Positions 46,837 through 57,799 of a stretch of DNA of 64,000 nucleotides are shown piece after piece. Each line of letters starts with the position of its first letter. Position 1 is the first letter of the stretch. A program made the position numbers and the translations under genes. This stretch comes from Rhodocollybia butyracea (taxonomy: Eukaryota > Basidiomycota > Agaricomycetes > Agaricales > Omphalotaceae): NCBI GenBank assembly GCA_015501585.1, contig JADNRY010000061.1:205842-269841 (forward strand), given 5' to 3'. Under the pieces are notes generated by a model. It worked only from the letters and a program-made list of their open reading frames with translations, had not been told where the DNA came from and did not search any database.

Positions 46837-48761
46837 ATGTCTATCAGTCGCTTGCTCACGTCCATAAAGCACTCTACTAGCCGTTCACAAGGCTTCCTGC
46901 AGATCCCAAACTATGTTCATACACGACTGTACCACTTCCGTCCGGGATCTTTGCATCTGCAAAGAGATTCGTCTATATTTGGACGAAAGTTTTCTGAGAT
47001 GTTCACTCGTCAGGTATTAAGCTTCACTCTCCTACTATAATAAACCCATTCGAACCGCCTTCTAGGTGACAACGTATTCTGTCCATCCCGAAAAGATGTG
47101 GTTGAAGCCAGATCTACTTTTAACCAACTCAAACAATACGCGAGAGCTGGTCGACGGAAATGATCTAGTCCCATTAATTGAGGTAGTGGCCCCACTAGTT
47201 GAAAAGGCTGTTGCTGACTCCTGCTAGAACGAGATGTGCTGGGTCATTCCCGAAAAGATAGACGCACAAAGATTCCGCAATGCTCTGCAGAAAGCGCTCA
47301 CGGTCTTCCCGACATTCGCTGGTCGTATGCGGAAGTCTGATAACGGGTACCAAGTAAGTGTCCTGACTTGTATTCATATAACGTACAATCCTTGAATGCT
47401 CTCTCAGATATTATACAGCGGTCCAGGTCTTCCGGTGCAGTTCGCCCAGATCGACGTAGTTGCCCATCCCGCAGCGGAAGCGACAGAGGACAACGTCTCT
47501 CAGGATTCATCTACAATGGAGCAGTTTTTGGATGTGAACTCATTTACCAGCCTTACTTTAGAAGACGACACCCCATTGGCCACTTTAAAACTGACCTACT
47601 TGACTAAGACCGGACAAACTGTCATCGGACTATCATCCAACCAGTCAATAGGTAAGCCAGCTTTACTATTCACAGTCATAGTGTTTTCTGGAATTTTTTT
47701 TCAAGCGGATGCACCAACCGTGAAGCTCTTTATGCACGCTATCTCGCAGCTCTACCAGGGCCTTGAGCCTTTAAATAAACCCATGTATTCCATGCACAAG
47801 TGGGTTGCCGAGGAGTCCAAAGGTACTACCGTCAACCATATACCTTCATCCATGACTCCAGAGGACGTGAATCAAAGGATATGGGGTGGCGATACCAAGG
47901 GATGTTCGCTGCTACAGATGTCTTTCACTCGAGGTGAAGTGAACGCTTTGAAGATGCGCATTCAACAAGAAATCAACAATAAAGCTCCTCGTACATCGTC
48001 GCAAGACGCAGTAGTGGCTTATCTTGCCAATCTGTATAACAAATTTGTTGATGAGCCCATCACGACTGTACGCTTCGTTCTTACAGTAAGATCCCTCTTT
48101 TATAACAGAAATGTGGCACTTCTGACTGTACTCAAGTATCGCTTGAAAGAGACTGATGAGTCAAACAGGTATCGGGACATGAATAACGCTGGGAATGGAA
48201 TCTATATGGTCGATGTGCCAATAGAGGGAGTTTCAGGGCTGGTAGAAAAGGCTAGTGCATTCCGTAAAGCAATTATTAGCTCGAGAGAGCATCATAATCT
48301 CGAGGCACTGATCTCAGCCAGGAGCGCTTCAGGATTCGAAATGATGAGAAATGGGCAAATTATGCCCTGTTCGGGGCCAGGAATACTGCTTGCCAATGGG
48401 ATACAGAAGTAAGTATGATTCCCTTCTTGGTTAGGTTCTGATAACTGAGTCCATGATTCGTAGCGTCGACTTTGTTGAAAATGTATCCTTTGGATGCCCT
48501 GGACGTGTGCAGGCTTACTACTCAACTTTTTATCCTCGATACTTGACCTTGACGAAGCCCAATCCTGTACAGCTCGCAGATGGTACATGGAAAAGGAACG
48601 AGAATGATGTCGTTGCTGCCATGCCAGTCCCTCGTTATGTAAAGGAAAAGATACTTCAGCAGAAAGCACGGGATATGCAATGTCTGTTACAAGCAACAGA
48701 GCATGTAGATCAATATTGGAGCTGGTGGGGGGCAGGGATAGCGACCAGTACCGTAGTATAG
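46837..48761 (+). CDS. BAHD/Tri101-type acyltransferase, copy 2 (Gln variant)
   Basis: Same family and exon plan as copy 1. The start MSISRLLTSIKHSTSRSQGFLQIPNYVHTRLYHFRPGS is an Arg/Ser-rich extension of about 65 residues that aligns with copy 1, joined by an intron to VTTYSVHPEKMWLKPDLL. ALQKALTVFPTFAGRMRKSDNGYQ is conserved. The catalytic site reads SSNQSIADAPTVKLF across the intron at about 47652-47705, so Gln replaces His and Ala replaces the Gly after Asp. YRLKETDESNRYRDMNNAGNGIYMVDVP and SFGCPGRVQAYYSTFYPRYLTLTKPNP follow. The C-terminus is longer than in the others (ATEHVDQYWSWWGAGIATSTVV). No frame damage seen. Confidence 0.83.
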
Positions 48762-49820
48762 AGAAAGCCTCAACTCGACGGTAGCACATCCATTGGGTGG
48801 TTTATTACTCTGCAACCATCGCTAGATTGTTTAATCAAGGTTCGACGCAACAGGGACTGCAACGTGAAAAAGGGAGTAGACAGTGTGAGGACTGTTCATA
48901 TGTGAGGGAGAACTCGAGGAACTCGAAGATAATCAATAGACACTGAAAGTTCGGGTCGATAGCCTGCTTCAGGCTCAGACACCTTTCAGATCTACCTTCG
49001 AAAACACCCTACTTTACTACATGCCATGCTTCTCGCTGACAATTCTTCTCAACGCTCACCTTCCATCTAAACCTCATTCTTTCTCTTACCACACTCGTTA
49101 GCCCTTGTACCCATCGCGTCGCGTTTCCAAATATGACCTATTTACTGTCCATGTTAGATTAATATGATGACACACATTGTACAACTAAGTAAAATTGTAA
49201 GAAAATTTATTAAAGCGCTCAGTTCTCTTCTTCGTTCTAACTTCGCGTTGTGCGTCCGGAGAACCAGCCTCTCACACAGCAGCGTGAGGTAGATGCCCCG
49301 GCACATATCCAGGCGCGCTATGTGTAGCGTGGAACCGCTGTTTCTAATACCGCGCCGTTCCCCCCCCCCCACCAATCTACTCCGGGCCTCATGGGCCGCA
49401 TTTTGGCTATACTTACTCTGTGCCCGAATACTTGCGAAAATGATCAGAAGAGTAAAACACACTGGTGTCCCCTGGCGGCCCAATATCCTGATTTTATCAC
49501 CGATAGGCTGTACTTGTCTACTTGACGCTGACAGAACCAATTGCTCTTCCCGCAACGCTCAGGCCTGACTCGGAGTCAGACTAAGAAAAGTCCTAAGAAA
49601 AGGCATCGGTCCTTGAGAGTCGGAAAGAAAGAAATTTCAATGAGTATAGGATAGTTGTTACATAATATAACTTACCATGGTCTCACCATTTCCATTCCAC
49701 CTCTCAAAACTCCAGAGAACGCGCTAAGGAATCGGATGCACGCAGCTTGAGATCTTTAAATGGAGCAATTCTCAAACAACAACCCCAAATCTTTGGCATT
49801 CTGCAAAGAGGTTTGTCTAG
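48762..49820. other. Intergenic region including duplicated promoter of copy 3
   Basis: No supported gene. The segment from about 49466 (CCTGGCGGCCCAATATCCTG) recurs at about 52427, marking the left edge of the copy 3/copy 4 tandem unit. A run of C lies near 49363-49372. Confidence 0.55.
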
Positions 49821-51545
49821 ATGCCCGCTCATCAGGTATTAGGCTTTACTCTCTGGTATAACCCATTTAAACCGTCGTATAGGTCCCAACGTATTCTGTC
49901 CACCCCGAAAAGATATGGCTGAAGCCAGATCTACCTTCCAACTTGAACAATGCACGAGAGCTATTAGATGGAAATGATCTCGTCCCGATGATCGAGGTAA
50001 TCACTCTCCCGAGTCCTGACTGACAAGGCCGTTGCTAATACTTCTGCAGAACGAGAGTTGTTGGCTTATTCCTCAAAAAATAGACGCACAAAGATTCTGC
50101 ACTGTTTTGCAGAAAGCACTCGCGATCTTCCCGACGTTTGCTGGTCGCCTGCGAAAGTCTGGTGATGGGTACGAAGTAAGTGGTCTAACTTGGATATGTT
50201 AATATATCATCCTCAAACGATCCATTATGCATTAGATATCGTACAGTGATCCAGGTATTCCGGTACAGTTCGCCCAAGTCGATGGAGTTGCACACCCCGC
50301 AGCGAAAGGGACAGAAGACAGCATGGCTCAGGATTTATCTACGATGGAGCAATTTTTGGATGTAAATTCGTTCACCAGCCTTACTCTAGAAGATGATACT
50401 CCACTGCTCACTTTTAAACTCACATACTTGAGCAAAACCGGACAAACTGTCATCGGATTGTCATCCAACCAGTCTGTAGGTAAGATACGTTTGCTGTTCA
50501 AAGTCGTGCTTTTTTGAAGAAAAATTTTCCTTCAAGCGGACGCACCAACCGTGAAGTTCTTCATGCACGCAGTCTCACAGTTCTACCAGGGCCTTGAGCT
50601 TTTGAATCAACCTATATACTCTATGCACAAGTGGGCTGACAAAGGGGTTGAAAGGACTACTATTAACCAGCCTATAGTTTCTTCCATGACTCCAGAGAAG
50701 ATGAACCAACAGCTGTGGGGTGGTGATGTCAAGGGATGTTCACTGCTACGAACGGTTTTTAGTCCAGAAGAAGTCAAAATTTTGATAGGGCGTCTTCATC
50801 AAGAATCCAACAGTAATACTCATCGAGTTTCGGTGCAAGACGCAATTGTGGCTTATGTTGTCGATTTGTATAATAGCTTTGTCGACGAGCCTATCACGAC
50901 TGTACGTTTCGTTCTTACGGTAAGACCTCTTCTTTTATAATAGACTCCTTCTGACACCTCTAACCATTGTTCAAGTATCGCTTGAAAGAGACCGATGAAT
51001 CAAATAGGTACCGAGACATGAAAAACGCTGGAAATGGAATTTATATGGTTGATGTGCCGGTAACGGGGCTCCCTAGGCTGGTAGATAAAGCAAATGCATT
51101 CCGCAAAGCAATTATCAGCTCGAGAGAGCCCCATAATCTCGAGGCGCTGATTTCAGCAAGGAGCGCTTTGGGATTCGAAATGATGCTGAATGGGCAAATC
51201 ATGCCTTGTTCGGGACCAGGAATACTGCTAATCAATGGGCTACAGAGGTAAGTTGCAATTTCGCCGGTTCTTTTGTTTGATTCTGGTGATTGAATAATTT
51301 ATAGTTTTGACTTCACTGAAGATGCATCGTTTGGATACCCTGGACGTGTGCAGTTATATTACTCGACTTGCTACCCTCGATACTTGACTTTGACAAAGCC
51401 GAACCCTATCCGCCTCGCAGATGGCTCATGGAAAAAGAATGTTGACGATATTGGTTGGGCTTTACCGGTCCCTGATGCTGTGAAGGAGAAGATGGTTTGG
51501 CAGAAAGCTCGAGATTTGGGGAGTATTATCAGTGTTAAATTGTGA
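49821..51545 (+). CDS. BAHD/Tri101-type acyltransferase, copy 3 (Gln variant)
   Basis: About 470 aa. The first exon is only MPAHQ, spliced to VPTYSVHPEKIWLKPDLPSN; the N-terminal extension of copies 1 and 2 is absent. LQKALAIFPTFAGRLRKSGDGYE is conserved. The catalytic position reads SSNQSVADAPTVKFF (Gln for His). YRLKETDESNRYRDMKNAGNGIYMVDVP, SARSALGFEMMLNGQIMPCSGPG and SFGYPGRVQLYYSTCYPRYLTLTKPNP are intact, ending SIISVKL. It is the closest paralogue of copy 4, the duplication including promoter and 3' flank. Confidence 0.83.
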
Positions 51546-51830
51546 AATTTATTACTTTTCTACGCGGAGACCTGTAACTGTAAACGGTGGTAGTGAACAA
51601 TACAATGAGAAGTAGCGGCCGAACTTAATACGAAGTTGGAAGTTAGTTTGTTTGTTCAATTTCTGCGGGTCACCGATTACAATCGCACTCGTGCTTCTTC
51701 TTCCCGCGGGGTCCAAAGGATAGCGTCATGTTGCGGTCCAAGGTGGATAAATATACTAGAAAACTGACTCGAACAATGCGCGAGAGCTGTTAGATGGAAA
51801 TGATCACAATGTGAGAAAGTCTTATGTGAC
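51546..51830. repeat. 3' flank of copy 3, repeated after copy 4
   Basis: The run from the stop codon to TTTGTTCAATTTCTGCGGGTCACCGA (about 51680) recurs at about 54680-54810 after copy 4, so the duplicated unit extends past the coding region. Confidence 0.7.
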
Positions 51831-52380
51831 TTTAAGGGGTAGACAACTCGGAAGACGACCCGTATCCAGAAGTACCGTCGCCCGAAAAATCCAATGCACC
51901 CACTCCCAATGGCTCTCCGAAAGGAAATTACTTCTGTTGATGTCATCCAACCTCTAAAGAGCATCACAGAAATTCGGAATAAAGGAGAGCAGAAGATTTC
52001 TCGATGAAGTAGGTTATCTGTTGGAAGGAATGGGCAAGGATGAGACACTGATGTTAAAGAAAGCTAGGTGAACGTTCTGATTCTAGTCTAAAACTCATAG
52101 TCTGACTGAGATCACAGTGTTTTGGAAATCGTCCACAGACTATGCTAGCCAATGCGAGCCCAATTTTGCTCGTCAGGCAAAAGCCGCGGACTTTTTACAA
52201 AGCACCTGTGATGCCTTCATAGAAGCCGGTGTTGAAAAGTCTTTGGGTTCCAAGAATTTCTTGAAATCATCGTGCACATCTAAGACGGCGAGTTCGCGGG
52301 TAGTACGATACAAGAGCGTAGATGACGGTCCACATAGAAAAACTTTCGCGTCGAAAGGTACTTCAAACAGGTAGTGATTC
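51830..52380 (+). pseudogene. WAPL-like gene fragment, decayed
   Basis: Plus-strand frames read NSEDDPYPEVPSPEKSNAPTPNGSPKGN, then QPLKSITEIRN, then RRFLDEVGYLLEGMGKDETLMLKKAS. A well-formed intron (GTGAAC...CACAG, about 52068-52117) joins to VLEIVHRLC, followed by KAADFLQSTCDAFIEAGVEKSLGSKNF in another frame. The 'RRFLDEVGYLLEGM... EIV..LC... KAADF' series is what I recall of fungal WAPL (wings-apart-like, cohesin release) proteins. An in-frame stop after HRLC and frame changes show it is a fragment. It lies between acyltransferase copies 3 and 4. Confidence 0.52.
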
Positions 52381-52786
52381 TCTGCAAAGACCCATAAGTA
52401 AATATTGATATCAGCCAACAGATGTCCCTGGCAGCCCAATATCCTGATTTTATCACCGATAGGCTGTACACAGTACTTGTTTACTTGACGCTGACAGAAC
52501 TATTGCTCTTCCCGCAACGCTCAAGCCTGATTCGGAGTCAGACTAAGAAAAAACATCGGTCCTTGAGAGTCGGAAAGAAAGGAATTTTAATGAGGTACAA
52601 AGTATAGAAAGAGTTGTTACATAATTGTTCACGGTCTCACGACTTGCATTCCACCTCTCAAGATCTCAAAACTCCAGAGAACGCGCCAAGGAATCGGATG
52701 CACGCAAGCTTGAGATCTTTAAATGAAGCAATTCTCAAACAAGGGTCCCTCACATCTTTGGCATTCTGCAAAGATAATTTGTCTAG

Positions 52787-54679
52787 ATGCCCGCTCATCA
52801 GGTATTAAGCTTTACAATTTACGCTCTTTTATAACCTTTATAACCCATCTTATAGGTCCCAACGTATTTTACCCACCCCGAAAAGATATGGCTGAAGCCA
52901 AAGAGTCTACCTTCCAACTCGAACAATGCACGAGAGCTGCTAGATGGAAATGATCTCGTCCCGATGATTGAGGTACTCGCTTTTCTGGCTGACAACAGTG
53001 ACAATGACTGATAAGGCCGTTGCTAATAATTATTTCTAACTCTGCAGAACGAGAGTTGCTGGGTCATTCCTCAAAAAATAGATCCACAAAGATTCTGCAC
53101 TGCTCTGCAGAAAGCACTCGCGATCTTCCCGACGTTTGCTGGGCGCCTGCGAAAGTCTGGTGATGGGTACGAAGTAAGCGTTCTGACCTTCATATGTTAA
53201 TATATCATCTTTAAACTATCCATCATGGATTAGATATCATACAATAGTCCAGGTATTCCGGTCCAGTTCGCTCAACTGGATGTAGCTGCGCACCCCGCAG
53301 CGAAAGAGACAGAAGACAGCATGGCGCAGGATTTCACTACAATGGAGCAATTTTTGGATGTAAATTCATTCACGAGCCTTACTCTGGAAGACAACACTCC
53401 GCTGGTCACTTTTAAACTCACATACTTGAGCAAAACCGGACAAACTGTCATCGGATGGTCGGCGAACCAGTCTGTAGGTAAGATACCTTTGCTGTTCAAA
53501 GTCATGAGTTTTATTTTTAAGTTTTCTTTCAAGCGGACGGACCAACCCTGAGGTTCTTCATGCGCGCTGTTTCACAGTTCTACCAGGGCCTTGAGCTTTT
53601 AGGTCGACCTATATACTATATGCAGAAGTGGGCTGACAAAGGGTTTAAAAACACTACTGTTAACCAGCCTATAGCTTCTTCTCCCATGACTCCGGAATAC
53701 GTCACCCAGCAGTTGTGGGGTGGTGATACTATCAAGGGATATTCACTGCTACAGACGGCTTTTACTCCAGAAGAAGTCAAAGTTTTGATAAGGCGTATTC
53801 ATCAAGAAGAACTCTCCAACAGTAATAACGCTCATCGAGTTTCGGTGCAAGACGCCATCGTGGCTTATGTTGTCGATTTGTATAATAGCCTTGTCGACGA
53901 GCCCATCACGACTGTACGTTTCGTTCTTACGGTAAGAACCTCCTCTTCTTCTTTCTTTTCATTTACAACCAGACTCACTTCTGACACCCCTCTACTTGAC
54001 CCTCTACTTGACCATTTTTTCAAACGTTCTTCTTCTTCTTGAAGTATCGCTTGAGAGAAACCGATGAATCAAACAGGTACCGCGACATGAAAAACGCCGG
54101 GAATGGAATTTATATGCTCGATGTGCCGGTCGCGGGGCTCCCCGGGCTGGGAGATAAAGCCCATGCATTCCGCAAAGCAATCATCAGCTCGAGAGAGCCT
54201 CATAATCTCGAGGCGCTGATTTCAGCCAGGAGCGCTTTGGGATTCGAAATGCTGCGGGGTGGGCAAATTATGCCTTGTTCGGGACCAGGAATACTGGTGA
54301 TCAATGGGTTACAGAGGTAAGGTGTTAATTCTGTAATTCTGTGTAATTTTCGCCAGTTTTTCTGGGTTCTTTGACTCTTTGTTCTTGACTCTTTGATTCT
54401 GGCAATTGATTCTTCTTGAATTAATTATTAATTCGTAGTTTTGACTTCACCGGTGATGCATCCTTTGGATACCCCGGACGTGTGCAGTTGTACTACTCGA
54501 CTTGCTACCCTCGATATTTGACTATGACGAAGCCAAACCCTATCCGCCTCGCAGATGGTTCGTGGACAAAAAATGTTGACGATATTGGTGTGGCGCTACC
54601 AGTTCCTGATGCCGTAAAAGAGAAGATGGTTTGGCAGAAAGGGAGAGATTTGGAGGGTATTATCAGTGTCAAATTGTGA
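52787..54679 (+). CDS. BAHD/Tri101-type acyltransferase, copy 4 (Gln variant)
   Basis: About 470 aa with the same exon plan as copy 3 and the same MPAHQ start. ALQKALAIFPTFAGRLRKSGDGYE is conserved. The catalytic position reads SANQSVADGPTLRFF across the intron at about 53476-53534, so Gln replaces His while the Asp-Gly is kept. WADKGFKNTTVNQPIASSPMTPE, YRLRETDESNRYRDMKNAGNGIYMLDVPVAGLPGLGDKAHAFRKAIISSREPHNLEALISAR and SFGYPGRVQLYYSTCYPRYLTMTKPNP follow, ending GIISVKL. One intron (about 53931-54042) is longer and T/C-rich. No frame damage. Confidence 0.83.
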
Positions 54680-55129
54680 AATTTATTTACTTTTTTTCCT
54701 GCGCTGAGCCTGTAAATGGAAATGGTGATAGTGAAGGATACAATGAGAACTTTGATACGAAGTTAGGGTTAGTTTATTTGTTTGTTCAATTTCTGCAGGT
54801 CACCGACTTCAAGAACTACTTCAGAAACGATATCAAATACTCGCACTGATCAATGACTTAAGTTAGCTTTGACCTGCTTTGACCTAAGTAAGACTGCGGT
54901 TGCGCTGCGCTGCAAAGGCGGCCTGGGGCAGAGTTTCCGAGTAATGCTCGCTCTTCGGTGTGATTCATTCGTGGTCTGACCTTCTGGTTCGGACTTCTTC
55001 TCGTTCATGGCTAGACTGCATGTTCTAGTAAATATAAAAACCACGATAAGGACCGTCTGTCGAAGAAGTGTCACATGTCACTTAAAATGTTGACTCGAAC
55101 GTACCCATAATAAAGAGGTCTGGGGGGGG

Positions 55130-55780
55130 GGATAATGACAACGCCCACCTGAAATTGTAGGAATCTTGTAGAGTTTCTTGGAGCGCTGTCATTGTCCCTC
55201 GGTATTCAGTGACTGCGATAAGCTATAGCTGCGAGGGAGGGTGAGGGAAGGATATGCTTTTTGCATATTTCCGTGAGCTATGAGCTTGTTAGGGGATTGA
55301 AGATTCAGCTATTACTGCTTACAGGCTTTAAAGCGTTGTTCTTATAGGACATCTAAACTGATTTTACACCATTCTCAGCATGTAATGATTGGTGGGCGCA
55401 GATGGGAGCCCATGCAAGTGAAAGGCTGTCGTTCAGTCCCAACAGAACACTAACGAAAGGATGCACGCATTGACAGGACCACGTTATATTCTAGAGGCGA
55501 AGCTAGGCTTCAGGCAACAGGAGAATACGCGATGGTAATAGTCGTTATACGGGGTTATCTGGGATGGTGGTCTAATGTATGAATTGAAGTAGATACGGAC
55601 AGTGGCAGTGCGAGAGCACGTGTGAGTATGCACCATACTTACAGCAAGCGAAGGGAGATATGAGGCATATGAGGCCTATTACTACTGTCGACAATAGATG
55701 TATAATATGTGAAGGAGTACCCGGGCCTGTCGGGCCGAGGGACGTGTCACGTTACCACGCTGCTTTTTGTCCTTCCTTAC
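55130..55780 (+). pseudogene. 3'-end fragment of a seven-TM gene copy (Z)
   Basis: Base similarity to the 3' part of the degenerate seven-TM copies: the stretch around GCATATTTCCGTGAGCTATGAG (about 55263) matches 61065-61090, CACCATTCTCAGC...GCAGATGGGAGC matches 61220-61270, and the run to GGACGTGTCACG (about 55740) matches 61545-61556. No open frame survives and the 5' part is missing. Confidence 0.5.
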
Positions 55781-56225
55781 GGTTACAGTCTGGTTACAGT
55801 AGTTGCGAACTCGTCCAATCCTCTCCCAATCGTTAGCGCCGCTGGTGCGGCAATCCCCGACTCAGGCTAGTGTATGTGAGCCAGTGTTCAATACAGTTAA
55901 CAAAAATGTAGCTGAGCCTGGAAGAGAAATTTTGATTACAGTTGCAAAGTTTACATAGGTTACTGGGTTTATATAGGTTAATGAGTTTCTTAGTGTAAGG
56001 AATAAAATTTGGACAAATCAAAACATCTTCGACAGTATTCACTGCGTCAATACCATGTTCACTGCATTTACTGAGGTACATGGTCAGTAAATTGTACACA
56101 GATATCGAATAAAGTGATGTAAAATCACGCTGAAAACTTTTTGCGAGACATACATCGCGAAACTTAGAACGAGTATATATAGCACTGTATATTGAAGTCG
56201 TACTATACAGTGGTTCACCATCATT
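55781..56225. other. Intergenic region, nothing recognised
   Basis: A 131-codon minus-strand frame (55833-56228) overlaps the edge of repeat copy B and has no recognisable domain; it is not called. Confidence 0.4.
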
Positions 56226-57186
56226 CAATTACGAGTCCTGAATGTAATGAAGGCTCGTCCTTATGGCCGGTTTCGCGTGGGAATTTATCCGAATTAGGCT
56301 TCCTTTTGTCTAAATTGGGTTTGACCCAATAAGGAGATTAGTTTCGATATATTTGGGATGTCAAAGCATTTGCCATGTGACCTCGGGTTGGCTCATCTCC
56401 TCCGCGTTCAGATTCCTACCAAATTCCAGCTTCTCGATATTCCACTTTGTTTCTTGTTTTCTTGTTTACCTTTTATGTGCTACTTGAAGTGCAACTTTCT
56501 ATCTGTGCATATGCAGTTCAGGGATTTGTGGTTTCTTTGTTCTTTTGCTGCAATATTGGTGAGTTGAACTACAAGTTTACAGCGATATCCATCTATATCC
56601 AGAAGGACTAAGGCATGAAACCTCCTTCGCATACTGCTGCTTTTGCTGATATTTCATTCTTCTCTTCACTTGTGCTAAACACCGTCTCTGTTCCAGTCTG
56701 CGGCATGGATTCGTGGTTTGATGCATGTGTGTGATGTTCTTTTGCCACACGGCGTTTATCTCCTATTTGAGACTCCGCTCTTTACCTCCTCGGTATTTCA
56801 ATGTCTTCAGTGTGAGCTTTCATTTGCCCTCTGTTTCCTTCACCGTATTTATTGCTTTTATCAGTAGCACCTTTGTCTTCTATTACCCTGCTTGTTTTTG
56901 GTTCCATCCCTTGCATACAACATGCTGACTATTATGCATCTTCAAATCTTGACTTCAGTCAAGTGTACAATTTTTCGGACCAGAGCGGATGACAGCAGAT
57001 CGTGCCAACATTTTCATTTTTACATGCTCTGGTCCAGCCTGGCCATCTGGACTTTTGACTGGGTCTTATCCATTGTCGTTGCCAAGTGCTCAGAAAATTG
57101 TGATCCTATGCCCAGCTGCAGGTTGCAGGACTCGTACCTGCCATGCGCTTGCGCGATGGCCCACACTCGCAAGTCACATTTGTAAG
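56226..57186 (-). repeat. Diverged dispersed repeat, copy B
   Basis: Inverted relative to copy A (31.8-33.6 kb). The right end (57186 inward, minus strand) reads TGACTTGCGAGTGTGGGCC, followed by the hairpin GCAGG-TACGAGT-CCTGC. The left end carries ATTACGAGTCCTGAATGTAATGAAGG. Interior similarity is patchy. There is no conserved open frame across the repeat. Confidence 0.7.
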
Positions 57187-57626
57187 TTTACAGCTTGGAT
57201 GAACTGCAGTTGCTCACCTTCTTCACTGCAAGCAATTAATTGCTGAATATCTTTGAGTATATCAGGCTGCGAAAGAATATGAGTAGTTACTGGAAGTGAC
57301 ATAGGTACTGCGTTCATCAACGCTGATGTTAATGGATTTCCGAACTCACTTTGATAACTGGAAACTACACTCTTAAACAAATCTGAGTTCTGTGGCAGAA
57401 CAGTAAATGGAACAAGTATATTTCTACATTGTGTTTCCACTGCATGAATAGCTGCTTTACGCGTAATCAACGGTGTAGTATCAGTAATGTGCATAAATGG
57501 TGCATCCAATAAATCAGGTACTGGCAATTTCTGCAGTTGTTCCTGTCGCAAGTTTGATGACGCAGGTTGTGCCCAAATAGGAATTGTGCATTGTAACGAT
57601 TGAAACAGTAAAGCAAGATTATTCAT
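57174..57626 (-). CDS. Hypothetical open frame at repeat edge
   Basis: A 150-codon uninterrupted frame (MNNLALLFQSLQCTIPIWAQPASS ... EEGEQLQFIQAVNLQM) that ends at the edge of repeat copy B. It is protein-like in composition but I recognise no family. It could be a gene or transposon-protein fragment truncated by the repeat. Confidence 0.3.
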   Translation of the reverse strand: MNNLALLFQSLQCTIPIWAQPASSNLRQEQLQKLPVPDLLDAPFMHITDTTPLITRKAAIHAVETQCRNILVPFTVLPQNSDLFKSVVSSYQSEFGNPLTSALMNAVPMSLPVTTHILSQPDILKDIQQLIACSEEGEQLQFIQAVNLQM

Positions 57627-57799
57627 TTTTTCAACAGGCTCTAGATCTTAGACGTGGTTGTTGAGCGAGGAGACTTCGACTTTGCAAGCCCTTATAGTCC
57701 CACTACAGTGGAGCTTGAAATAACGTGATGAGAAATTATTTCTTTATCTGATATTTCACACGCTTTTTTAGTTCAATCGCACAGTACAAGACCCTCTCT

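Noticed and set aside
55833..56228. 131-codon minus-strand frame
   Set aside because: It overlaps the edge of repeat copy B and shows no domain or conservation with copy A.
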